Shown: one piece after another, positions 7,527 through 15,130 of the stretch
Numbering within the stretch: position 1 is the first letter of the stretch
How the letters are laid out: each line of letters opens with the position of its first letter
DNA from: an uncultured Clostridium sp.
GTDB lineage: Bacteria; Bacillota; Clostridia; TANB77; CAG-508
Direction: 5' to 3'
Assembly: GCA_958413095.1 (NCBI GenBank)
Contig: CATYUF010000014.1
Span: forward strand, 1-33,178
DNA length: 33,178 nt
Program-made: the position numbers and the translations under genes
Notes under the pieces: generated by a model
What the model saw: only the letters and a program-made list of their open reading frames with translations
Told to the model about the DNA's origin: nothing
The model's database searches: none

Positions 7527-9608
7527 TTAGTCTTTTTTAGCTCTTGAAGCAACGATTTGTTCAAATACTGATTTTGGAACTTCTTCATAATGAGATGGTT
7601 CCATAGAGTATGTTCCTCTACCTTGAGTTTTTGAACGTAAGTCAGTTGCATAACCAAACATTTCTGAAAGTGGTATAAATGCATGGATTTCTTGCATTCC
7701 ATCATTTCCATCCATACCTTCCATTCTACCTCTTCTTGAGTTTACATCTCCAATAACATCTCCCATGTATTCTTCTGGAACTGTTATTTCAACTTTCATG
7801 ATTGGTTCTAATATAACTGATTTAGCTTGTTTACAACCTTCTTTGAAAGCCATAGATGCAGCAATTTTGAATGCCATTTCTGAAGAGTCAACTTCATGGT
7901 ATGAACCATCTACTAATGTAGCTTTAAAGTCTATAACTGGGTATCCAGCTAAGATTCCGCTTTCAGCTGCTTCTCTCATTCCTTGTTCAATTGGTTTTAC
8001 ATATTCTTTTGGAACAGCTCCACCAACTATTTTGCTTTCAAATTCTATTCCTTTACCTGGCTCTAATGGTTCCATTTCAAACCAAACATCACCATATTGT
8101 CCTTTACCACCAGATTGACGGATGAATTTTCCTTGAACTTTTACTTTATTTCTAATTGTTTCTTTATAAGCAACTTGTGGTTTACCTACATTACATTCAA
8201 CTTTGAATTCTCTTTTTAATCTATCAACGATGATATCTAAGTGTAATTCACCCATACCAGCGATGATTGTTTGTCCTGTTTCATGGTTTGTATATGTTTT
8301 GAATGTTGGATCTTCTTCAGCTAATTTTGCTAAAGCAATACCCATTTTTTCTTGAGCTACTTTGTCTTTTGGCTCAATAGCTATATCAATAACAGGCTCT
8401 GGGAATTCCATTGATTCTAATATAACTGGTGCATTCATATCACATAATGTATCTCCAGTTGTTACTTCTTTTAATCCTACAGCTGCTGCAATATCACCAG
8501 CATAAACTTTTTCTATGTCTTCTCTATGATTTGAGTGCATTTGTAGAATTCTTCCTATTCTTTCTTTCTTTCCTTTATTAGCGTTTAATACAGTTGAACC
8601 AGATTCTAGAACTCCTGAATAAACTCTAAAGAAACATAGTTTTCCAACAAATGGGTCTGTTGCAATTTTAAATGCTAATGCTGAGAATGGTTCTGAATCA
8701 GAAGTTTTTCTTTCTACTTCATTTCCATCTTCATCAACACCTTTGATATGAGGTATATCAAGTGGTGATGGCATATAATCTACGATTGCATTTAATAATT
8801 CTTGAACACCTTTGTTTTTATATGAAGAACCACAACATACTGTAACTATTTTATTTGCAAGAGTTCCTTTACGAAGACCTAATTTAATTTCGTCTTCTGT
8901 TAATTCTTCTCCTTCTAAATATTTCATCATTAATTCTTCATCTTGTTCAGCAACAGATTCAATCATTTTTTCTCTGTATTCTTGAGCCATTTCTTTCATA
9001 TCTTCAGGAATATCTGTTTCTTCAATTTCTTTTCCTAAATCATCTTTATGAATAAATGCTTTCATTTTGATTAAGTCAACTATTCCTAAGAAATGATCTT
9101 CTGCACCAATTGGTAATTGGATTGGAACAGCATTTGCTCTTAATCTATTTTTTAATTGATCAACACAAAGTAAGAAGTTTGCTCCTGTTACATCCATTTT
9201 ATTTACATATACCATTCTTGGAACTTGGTATTTATCAGCTTGTCTCCAAACTGTTTCTGTTTGTGGTTGAACTCCACCTTTAGCAGCTAATACTGTAACT
9301 GCACCGTCAAGAACTCTTAAAGATCTTTGTACTTCTACTGTAAAGTCAACGTGTCCAGGAGTATCAATAATATTAATTCTATTATCATTCCAGAAACATG
9401 TTGTAGCAGCTGAAGTAATTGTTATACCTCTTTCTTGTTCTTGTGCCATCCAGTCCATTGTTGCTGCACCTTCGTGAGTTTCTCCTATTTTATGAACTTT
9501 ACCTGTATAGAATAAAATTCTTTCTGTTGTTGTTGTTTTACCAGCATCTATGTGAGCCATGATACCGATATTTCTAGTTCTCTCTAATGGATAAGCTCTT
9601 CCTGCCAT
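7527..9608 (-). CDS. fusA: Elongation factor G
   Basis: EF-G drives ribosomal translocation and, with RRF, ribosome recycling. The 693-residue protein has G1 AHIDAGKT (18-25), RGITITSAAT, DTPGHVDF and NKMD, then the EF-G domains II-V (e.g. GMGELHLDIIVDRLKREF, AYKETIR, YMGDVIGDVNSRRGR). An in-frame TTG directly precedes the ATG. I place the start at the ATG (9608, MAGRAYPLERTRN), which matches the family N-terminus and suits the GAGGGGG site about 8 nt upstream. It follows rpsG on the minus strand, separated by about 295 bp that hold two long hairpin elements. Confidence 0.98.
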   Translation of the reverse strand: MAGRAYPLERTRNIGIMAHIDAGKTTTTERILFYTGKVHKIGETHEGAATMDWMAQEQERGITITSAATTCFWNDNRINIIDTPGHVDFTVEVQRSLRVLDGAVTVLAAKGGVQPQTETVWRQADKYQVPRMVYVNKMDVTGANFLLCVDQLKNRLRANAVPIQLPIGAEDHFLGIVDLIKMKAFIHKDDLGKEIEETDIPEDMKEMAQEYREKMIESVAEQDEELMMKYLEGEELTEDEIKLGLRKGTLANKIVTVCCGSSYKNKGVQELLNAIVDYMPSPLDIPHIKGVDEDGNEVERKTSDSEPFSALAFKIATDPFVGKLCFFRVYSGVLESGSTVLNANKGKKERIGRILQMHSNHREDIEKVYAGDIAAAVGLKEVTTGDTLCDMNAPVILESMEFPEPVIDIAIEPKDKVAQEKMGIALAKLAEEDPTFKTYTNHETGQTIIAGMGELHLDIIVDRLKREFKVECNVGKPQVAYKETIRNKVKVQGKFIRQSGGKGQYGDVWFEMEPLEPGKGIEFESKIVGGAVPKEYVKPIEQGMREAAESGILAGYPVIDFKATLVDGSYHEVDSSEMAFKIAASMAFKEGCKQAKSVILEPIMKVEITVPEEYMGDVIGDVNSRRGRMEGMDGNDGMQEIHAFIPLSEMFGYATDLRSKTQGRGTYSMEPSHYEEVPKSVFEQIVASRAKKD

Positions 9609-9652
9609 CAAAATTTCCCCCTCTCGGATAATTCATTTTTCTAAAAATTTTC

Positions 9653-9763
9653 ATTAAAAGTGATAAGATGTGCATTTTTGATATTTACAGCAAGTTGAAG
9701 GCGTACGAGGGTACGTCGAAAGTTGATGTAAATATCGAAAATGTGCAGATTATTGCTTTTAAT
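9653..9763 (+). repeat. Long-hairpin element, copy 1 (rpsG-fusA spacer)
   Basis: A 111-bp near-complete inverted repeat whose tip is GCGTAC-GAGG-GTACGT, with the conserved left core CAAGTTGAAGGCGTACGAG. Every wobble position in the stem is T or G on the left opposite G or T on the right, so it pairs as G-U in plus-strand RNA but as A-C mismatches in the operon's own minus-strand RNA. A tandem GA/GA mismatch lies in the lower stem. It ends 44 bp before the fusA start. The strand is given as the one predicted to fold best. Confidence 0.75.
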
Positions 9764-9777
9764 ACTAATTTTTTCTT

Positions 9778-9904
9778 AAATTTTGATTAAAAATAGTAAG
9801 ATGTGCATTTTTGATACTTTCAGCAAGTTGAAGGCGTACGAGGGTACGTCGAAAGTTGATGAAAGTATCGAAAATGTGCAGATTGCTGTTTTTAATCGAA
9901 ATTT
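9778..9904 (+). repeat. Long-hairpin element, copy 2 (abuts the rpsG stop)
   Basis: A 127-bp inverted repeat in tandem with copy 1. The central 40 bp are nearly identical to copy 1, but the flanking stem reads TACTTTC/GAAAGTA where copy 1 has TATTTAC/GTAAATA, so both arms changed together. It has six wobble positions, all G-U in the plus strand, and the same tandem GA mismatch. Its outer arm touches the rpsG stop codon (9904-9906). Confidence 0.75.
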
Positions 9905-10374
9905 TACCATTTATAGTGAGCAAAAGCCTTATTAGCTTCAGCCATTCTATGTGTATCTTCTTTCTTCTTGAATGCTCCACCATTTCCATTAACAGCATCA
10001 ATTAATTCCCCAGCTAATTTTTCAGCCATAGTTTTTTCATGTCTGTTTCTAGCATATGATACTATCCATCTTAACCCTAAAGTTTGTCTTCTTTCTGGTC
10101 TGATTTCTAATGGAACTTGGTATGTAGCACCACCAACTCTTCTCGCTTTAACTTCAAGAACTGGCATTACATTTTCTAAAGCTGCTTCAAAAACTTCTAA
10201 AGGATTTTTTCCTTCTTTTTCTTTTATGATATCAAATGCATCATATACTATTTTTTGAGCAACTGATTTTTTACCATCTAACATTATGTTATTTACTAAT
10301 TTTGTAACAACTTTGCTATTGTATATTGGATCTGGTAATACATCTCTTTTTGCTATATATCCTTTTCTTGGCAC
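9904..10374 (-). CDS. rpsG: 30S ribosomal protein S7
   Basis: uS7 binds the 3' major domain of 16S rRNA and starts assembly of the 30S head. The 156-residue length and the conserved stretches MPRKGYIAKRDVLPDPIYNS, GGATYQVPLEIRPERR and AHYKW at the C-terminus are typical. The start is GTG at 10374, with AAGGAGGGA 8 nt upstream; no ATG gives the family N-terminus. It lies between rpsL and fusA, but 306 bp after rpsL, which is long for this operon. That spacer contains hairpin element copy 3 and a leader with alternative hairpins, so separate control of rpsG is plausible. Confidence 0.98.
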   Translation of the reverse strand: MPRKGYIAKRDVLPDPIYNSKVVTKLVNNIMLDGKKSVAQKIVYDAFDIIKEKEGKNPLEVFEAALENVMPVLEVKARRVGGATYQVPLEIRPERRQTLGLRWIVSYARNRHEKTMAEKLAGELIDAVNGNGGAFKKKEDTHRMAEANKAFAHYKW

Positions 10375-10406
10375 TATTCTTCCCTCCTTAAATTAATTAA
10401 ATTATT

Positions 10407-10508
10407 AATGCTTCATAAAAGCATTTCGGTACTCTGAAAAGTTTTACTTTTGTTTACTTTTCCGCATAGTGCTTTATAATCTATCTAAATTTAAGTACCT
10501 TAAGTTTA
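10407..10508 (-). promoter_or_regulatory. rpsG leader with mutually exclusive hairpins
   Basis: In the minus-strand RNA, AAAGCA (10475-10470) can pair with TGCTTT (10423-10418), stacked on ACTTTTC/GAAAAGT (10462-10456 with 10442-10436). The same TGCTTT region alternatively forms AATGCTT-loop-AAGCATT (10425-10419 with 10413-10407) just before the ribosome binding site. A near-palindrome lies at 10486-10508. Regulation by S7 itself would be by analogy with E. coli; no S7 consensus site was recognised. Confidence 0.4.
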
Positions 10509-10559
10509 GTAAGAGTACAAGCACTAACTTTATTTGCTAAATTCCTATCTCAAAAAAAT

Positions 10560-10677
10560 TGAATAAATTAGGTATATTGTGCAATTTTGATATTGGTTTC
10601 AAGCTGAAGGCGTACGAGTATACGTTGAAGTTTGAAAGCAATAGCGAAATTGTGCAAGATGCCTGATTTAGTTTATT
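10560..10677 (+). repeat. Long-hairpin element, copy 3 (abuts the rpsL stop)
   Basis: About 118 bp and the most diverged copy. It shares the left core AAGCTGAAGGCGTACGAG with copies 1 and 2, but its stem (TATTG-GTTTC / GAAAG-CAATA) is different in sequence and still paired. At least six wobble positions are G-U in the plus strand and none favours the minus strand. The remaining mismatches are purine-purine in the plus strand. The outer arm ends about 4 nt after the rpsL stop. Read on the minus strand the hairpin is followed by seven T, so it could also act as a terminator or attenuator after rpsL. Confidence 0.7.
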
Positions 10678-10680
10678 TTT

Positions 10681-11094
10681 CTATTTTTTAGGTTTTTTAG
10701 CTCCATATTTAGAACGAGCTTGCATCCTATCTTTAACACCAGCTGTATCTAATGTTCCTCTTATGATATGGTATCTAACTCCTGGAAGGTCTTTTACCCT
10801 ACCACCTCTTATTAATACAACACTGTGTTCTTGTAGGTTATGTCCTATACCTGGGATATAAGATGTTACTTCATAACCATTTGAAAGTCTAACTCTGGCT
10901 ACTTTTCTTAAAGCTGAGTTTGGCTTTTTAGGTGTAACTGTTTTAACAACTGTGCATACTCCTCTTTTTTGTGGAGCTCTGTTGTTTGTTAATCTCTTAT
11001 TTTTTGAGTTCCATCCATGTTGTAAAGCTGGAGATTTTGATTTTGTTACTCCTGTTTGTCTTCCTTTTCTTACTAATTGATTAATTGTTGGCAC
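10681..11094 (-). CDS. rpsL: 30S ribosomal protein S12
   Basis: uS12 sits at the decoding centre and contributes to tRNA selection accuracy. The 137-residue protein has the Firmicutes-type N-terminal insertion (SPALQHGWNSKNKRLTNN), and the loops TPKKPNSALRK (Lys56/Lys57) and RGGRVKDLPGVRYH (Lys101) where streptomycin resistance substitutions occur in other species. Both loops are wild type here. The GTG at 11094 is the start, with AGGAGGTGA 7 nt upstream. It is the first gene of the str operon, with a strong promoter at 11238-11266 and a leader of about 137 nt. rpoB, rpoC and the L7Ae-like gene usual upstream in Firmicutes are not here. Confidence 0.98.
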   Translation of the reverse strand: MPTINQLVRKGRQTGVTKSKSPALQHGWNSKNKRLTNNRAPQKRGVCTVVKTVTPKKPNSALRKVARVRLSNGYEVTSYIPGIGHNLQEHSVVLIRGGRVKDLPGVRYHIIRGTLDTAGVKDRMQARSKYGAKKPKK

Positions 11095-11222
11095 TTAAAT
11101 TTCACCTCCTGTTTTTTATTACTAAATTTTATAATTTTTTATTTACTTCTGTTCATAATACTTTTAAAATCTGCTTTTCTAAAAATTATAAAACTCTACG
11201 GAATTGCATACTTTATGTATTC

Positions 11223-11266
11223 TACCGTACGGTATATATTTTAGCATCTTTTGATAAATAAGTCAA
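11223..11266 (-). promoter_or_regulatory. str operon promoter with a palindrome at the start site
   Basis: Minus strand: TTGACT (11266-11261), 17 bp, TAAAAT (11243-11238), a near-consensus sigma-A promoter. The perfect 12-bp palindrome TACCGTACGGTA (11223-11234) covers the predicted start site (about 11231). It is GC-rich for this genome and placed where a repressor would block initiation. Confidence 0.75.
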
Positions 11267-11298
11267 TAAAAACCATGGAAGTTTTTTAATTCCATGGT
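11267..11298 (-). terminator. Terminator of the coiled-coil gene, abutting the str promoter
   Basis: Minus strand: ACCATGGAA (11298-11290), 9-nt loop, TTCCATGGT (11280-11272), then TTTTTA. The T-run ends at the first base of the str operon -35 box, so the two signals share no spacer. Confidence 0.85.
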
Positions 11299-11309
11299 CT
11301 TTATATATT

Positions 11310-13040
11310 TTATCTTTCCTTTTCTCCTTGTTCTTGCATTATTTTTTGAACATTATTAGCTAACTCTCTTTCGCTTTCCTTTTGTACCATTGCTTGTCTA
11401 GCAGTTGCTTCTATTTTTGAATCTTTATTAGGTATTTTTTGAACAAAATCTCTACCTTTACTTTTCGCTGTTTGTTCTTTTTCTTGAGAAAAATCTTTTA
11501 TTTTTGCTGTTTTTTCCTTTGGTGCTTCTTTAACATTTCCCGCTATTGCTTTTGTTTTTTTCTTTGCAACTATTGCTCTATTTTTGTCAAATAATTTTCC
11601 AGATACCCATGCTCCACATATTTCTTCGGCTTTTACAAATTTGTTTAATTTAATTTTTGAAAGAATACTTGTTTTTTCCAAATTATGTACTAATTGAAAT
11701 GGCAAATCTTCTTCATAATATATATTACTTATATATTCTTTTATCTGGTCAGTGTTATTTCCAAGAGCTGCTACTATTTCTGGATTTACTTTTCTCTTTA
11801 AAAGAGCTCCTTTTATTCTTCCTCCTGTAATTTCTTTACACATATCAGAAATTCCAAGTCTTTTAAATTTATCTTTTTTCTCTTCTAATGCTTGTTTTAT
11901 AGAAATAGTATGTTCTTGTTCATCTCCATCAATATAATAATTAATATTTCCTTCTTTTTCTAGTATTTCTATATATTCCACTGTTTTAGCTTTAGTTGCT
12001 TGGTTTGGTCTATTTGCACTTTTGGTTGTTCTGTTGTTTTCTCTAGCCATTTGCTCTATTTCTCTATCTACTGTTATATTTCTATTATCATTTTGCATTT
12101 GATTATATGCATTATTTATGGCATTTTCAATTTCAAATGTATTTTTAGGTCCTTGTGACTGTTTACTTACATTTACTTTATCTACATATGGTCCAGCTTC
12201 TAAATGAACATTTCTATAATTTCTATTTTGTTCCTCAGTTTCTTTTTGTATTTCCTTAATAATTTCCTCTGTTGACTTTGTTTGTCCTTGAGTGTTTTTT
12301 TCTGAATTTTCTACATTTGCTGTGTTCTCCACTTTTTCTGTTTTTTCTATATTTTTATCCAATACACTTTCATCATAAATTTCATATTTAGACAATTTAG
12401 GCATATCAGATATAACTTCTCTACTCTTTTCCAATTCTTTTTTACAAAGCCCTATATTTTCTTCACATTTCTTCATATCTTCATGAATTTTTAAGGCTTC
12501 CTCGTTCATTTTCCTATATTCTTCTCCATTTGTAGGCACACCTTTTTCATCATATTTATATTTAAATTCATGAATTTCTATCATTTTCATGTCATATTGA
12601 ACTTTTAGTTTTTTAGTTTCTGTTTCTAATTTCTTTTGTTCTGCTGTTAAATCTTTTCTTAATTTGTCTTGATTTTCATTCATTTTTTGAAGAATTTTCT
12701 TTTTTACTTCTTCATTCTTTTTATCTTTATTGATAGCTAATATGTTTTTTTCTTTTTTCAAATCTTCTAAACTATTTTTTTGTTTTTCAAGTCTATCTTC
12801 TTCGTTTTTTATATTTTTATCATATTCTTCTCTTATAGCAATATCATCCATAGCTACAGAATCTTTATAGTTTTCTCTTTCTTCTTTTAATCTTTCTATA
12901 TGCATAATTTGTCTTTTTATGTCTATTTCATTTGAAGATATTTCTTGCTCTTTTTTCTCTAAATTCACATCTTTCTTTGTTTTAGTTAATCTTTTTTGTT
13001 CTTCTTTATATGTCTTCATTATTTTATTAATATCTTCCAT
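11310..13040 (-). CDS. Large Lys/Glu-rich coiled-coil protein, function unknown
   Basis: Not recognised. The 576-residue product has no signal peptide or membrane segment, so it is probably cytoplasmic. Residues 1 to about 215 are heptad-rich coiled coil (EEQKRLTKTKKDVNLEKKEQ...). Residues about 215-345 are low-complexity Asn/Glu/Thr-rich linker. About 350-480 looks globular (TVEYIEILEKEGNINYYIDG, ITGGRIKGALLKRKVNPEIV, ICGAWVSGKLFD). The tail from about 480 is Lys/Ala/Glu-rich. AAAGGGG precedes the ATG at 13040. It has its own promoter (13093-13121) and terminator (11267-11298), so it forms a single-gene unit between trmFO and the str operon. It could be structural or nucleoid-associated; nothing here decides. 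Confidence 0.75.
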   Translation of the reverse strand: MEDINKIMKTYKEEQKRLTKTKKDVNLEKKEQEISSNEIDIKRQIMHIERLKEERENYKDSVAMDDIAIREEYDKNIKNEEDRLEKQKNSLEDLKKEKNILAINKDKKNEEVKKKILQKMNENQDKLRKDLTAEQKKLETETKKLKVQYDMKMIEIHEFKYKYDEKGVPTNGEEYRKMNEEALKIHEDMKKCEENIGLCKKELEKSREVISDMPKLSKYEIYDESVLDKNIEKTEKVENTANVENSEKNTQGQTKSTEEIIKEIQKETEEQNRNYRNVHLEAGPYVDKVNVSKQSQGPKNTFEIENAINNAYNQMQNDNRNITVDREIEQMARENNRTTKSANRPNQATKAKTVEYIEILEKEGNINYYIDGDEQEHTISIKQALEEKKDKFKRLGISDMCKEITGGRIKGALLKRKVNPEIVAALGNNTDQIKEYISNIYYEEDLPFQLVHNLEKTSILSKIKLNKFVKAEEICGAWVSGKLFDKNRAIVAKKKTKAIAGNVKEAPKEKTAKIKDFSQEKEQTAKSKGRDFVQKIPNKDSKIEATARQAMVQKESERELANNVQKIMQEQGEKER

Positions 13041-13092
13041 AATTACCCCTTTCAGAATATTTACCTATTCTCATAAAATATAACTATTTATA

Positions 13093-13121
13093 ATTATAGC
13101 AAAATTCTTCCATCGTTTCAA
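13093..13121 (-). promoter_or_regulatory. Promoter of the 576-residue coiled-coil gene
   Basis: Minus strand: TTGAAA (13121-13116), 17 bp, TATAAT (13098-13093). The -10 matches consensus exactly. Confidence 0.75.
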
Positions 13122-13159
13122 TGATTTTATGTAAATTTATTCACTTTTTAATAAAAATG

Positions 13160-14557
13160 TCATATTTTTGTAATATTTGTAATATCTAATATTTCAATAC
13201 TTCTCTTAGCTATTTTCATATATCTTTCTTTTTTATCCTTTATCTTCTTCCCATCTAGTTCAGGTAAAATTCCGAAATTAGCATTCATTGGTTGAAATTT
13301 CGAATTTTCTGTTGAAATATATTTAGCTAAAGCTCCTATTACATTAAACTCTGAAAAAGCAATTTTATGATTTTCGTGATTTTCAATACTATTTTTATAG
13401 TCTTCTACTGCATTTATTGCTGCTACCATTCCTGAAGATATTGATTCTACATATCCTTCTACTCCTGTTATTTGTCCTGCAAAATATATTGAATTATCCA
13501 ATTTCAAGTTATATGTTTCATCTAATAATTTAGTAGAATTAATATAAGTATTTCTATGCATTACTCCATATTTTATAAATTCTGCATCTTCTAGACCTGG
13601 TATCATTGAAAATACTCTTTTTTGTTCTCCAAATTTTAAATTTGTTTGAAATCCAACTAAATTATATAAACTTGCTTGTTTGTCATCTTGCCTTAATTGT
13701 ACTATTGCATAAGGCCTTTTCCCTGTTCTTGGATTGTCAAACCCTACCGGTTTTAGTGGTCCAAATCTTAAAGTGTCAATTCCCCTATTGGCCATTATTT
13801 CGACAGGCATACATCCTTCAAATATTTCTTTCTTTTCAAATTCATGTAAATTTACTACTTCTGCTTTTACTAATTCACTTACAAAATTTTCATACTCTTC
13901 CTTGTTCATTGGAAGATTTATATAACTTTGTTCTTCTGCTTCTTGTTCTGCCAATCTATTTTTCCATTCTTCAATAGTTTCTTCTTTTTTCTTCTCTTGG
14001 CTATATCTATCCCCATAAAATGCTATATCAAAATTGATACTGTCTTTTGATACTATTGGCGCTGCTGCATCATAGAAATATAATTTATCTTGTCCTGTTA
14101 TTTTTTGAATTTGTTCTGCTAATTTTTCTGATGTTAATGGTCCAGTTGCTACTATTACTATTCCATCTTCTACAAGTTTTGAAACATCAACAACTTCTTC
14201 ATTTATAACTTCTATTAACTCATTGTTACTTATTTCTTCTGTTACTCTTTTTGAAAAAATATCTCTATCTACTGCTAATGCTTGTCCTGCTGGCACTGCT
14301 GTTTCATCTGCTATTTTTATCAACAAAGAACCTAATCTTCTCAATTCCTCTTTTAAAAGTCCACAAGCATTTGTTAATAAATTTGATTTAAATGAATTAC
14401 TACACACTATCTCTGCTAAATCTTTGTTGCTATGCGCTGGTGAAAATTTTATAGGTTTCATTTCATATAATTTTACTTTTATTCCTCTTTTTGCAATTTG
14501 ATAGGCTGCTTCTGTTCCAGCTAGTCCTCCTCCAATAACAGTTATATAATCTTTCAT
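13160..14557 (-). CDS. trmFO: tRNA (uracil-54-C5)-methyltransferase, folate/FAD-dependent
   Basis: TrmFO makes m5U54 (ribothymidine) in the tRNA T-loop using methylenetetrahydrofolate and FAD, replacing the SAM-dependent TrmA in most Firmicutes. The N-terminal dinucleotide-binding motif GGGLAGTEAA (9-18) binds FAD. The conserved HSNKDLAEIVCSNSFKSN, with its catalytic-region Cys, and the later QLRQDD and NLVGFQTNLKFGEQKRVF stretches identify the family. GidA/MnmG is related but lacks this CSNSF segment. At 465 residues it is about 20-30 longer than typical. The ATG overlaps the stop of the upstream coiled-coil gene (ATGA), so the two are probably translationally coupled. Confidence 0.96.
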   Translation of the reverse strand: MKDYITVIGGGLAGTEAAYQIAKRGIKVKLYEMKPIKFSPAHSNKDLAEIVCSNSFKSNLLTNACGLLKEELRRLGSLLIKIADETAVPAGQALAVDRDIFSKRVTEEISNNELIEVINEEVVDVSKLVEDGIVIVATGPLTSEKLAEQIQKITGQDKLYFYDAAAPIVSKDSINFDIAFYGDRYSQEKKKEETIEEWKNRLAEQEAEEQSYINLPMNKEEYENFVSELVKAEVVNLHEFEKKEIFEGCMPVEIMANRGIDTLRFGPLKPVGFDNPRTGKRPYAIVQLRQDDKQASLYNLVGFQTNLKFGEQKRVFSMIPGLEDAEFIKYGVMHRNTYINSTKLLDETYNLKLDNSIYFAGQITGVEGYVESISSGMVAAINAVEDYKNSIENHENHKIAFSEFNVIGALAKYISTENSKFQPMNANFGILPELDGKKIKDKKERYMKIAKRSIEILDITNITKI

Positions 14558-15066
14558 CTTTCTTTTTCCTCTTCTTCTTTTTTATATTCTTCCCAACTTT
14601 GAGCTTCTTTACTTCTATCAGCAATCTTCTTCAACCTTAGTAAACTATTTTGTTGTGACTTTTCTTCTTTCAAATCACATAATTTTTCTTCATAATACAT
14701 TTCATCTATTTCCGCTTGTCTTCTAACTTTTTCTATTGAAAATTCAGCAACATTGTATTCTTCTAAATATTGTACTCTAAACTTCAAATAATTTATATTT
14801 TCTTCTAGCTTTTTTATTTCTTTTTCTACATTTATTCCATCAATCGATAAATTCTTTATGTCACAATATATCTCTAACATTCTTTCCAAAATTTCTATTT
14901 GTGTATTGTAATCATTATCCCTTATTTCTGCATATTCTTCTTTTAATTTTCTTATTGCTTCATTATATTTTTCTAATTGTCTACTTTTCAAAATATTTTC
15001 AGTCATTTCTTCTTTTTCTTCTTGTTTTCTCTCAAATCGTTCTGCCCAATTTTCTCTTCTTTTCAT
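14554..15066 (-). CDS. Coiled-coil protein of unknown function, coupled to trmFO
   Basis: Not recognised. About 170 residues, almost entirely charged alpha-helix (RRENWAERFERKQEEKEEMT..., EKEIKKLEENINYLKFRVQY, ending in a run of Glu/Lys). It has no membrane segment. The frame is open from a TTG at 15087, but I prefer the ATG at 15066: AAAGGGTG lies a few bases upstream of it and nothing suitable precedes the TTG. It overlaps trmFO by 4 nt. A TTTACA...TATATA pair upstream could be a promoter, but is weak. Another large coiled-coil gene lies on the other side of trmFO; the two share charge composition but no alignable motif I could see. Confidence 0.7.
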   Translation of the reverse strand: MKRRENWAERFERKQEEKEEMTENILKSRQLEKYNEAIRKLKEEYAEIRDNDYNTQIEILERMLEIYCDIKNLSIDGINVEKEIKKLEENINYLKFRVQYLEEYNVAEFSIEKVRRQAEIDEMYYEEKLCDLKEEKSQQNSLLRLKKIADRSKEAQSWEEYKKEEEEKER

Positions 15067-15130
15067 TTTTTCACCCTTTTCCCACAAACTTGTAAGTTCT
15101 GTTTATATATTTTTATTTAACACATGTTGT

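Noticed and set aside
9653..9904. CRISPR-like array from the tandem hairpin copies
   Set aside because: Only two adjacent long inverted repeats without regular short repeats and unique spacers, and no cas genes.
9765..10001. 78-codon minus-strand frame across the rpsG end and hairpin copy 2
   Set aside because: It runs out of frame through rpsG into an inverted repeat; openness there is a by-product of the repeat.
15067..15087. TTG start giving a 177-residue version of the coiled-coil gene
   Set aside because: No ribosome binding site precedes the TTG, whereas AAAGGGTG is well placed for the ATG at 15066.
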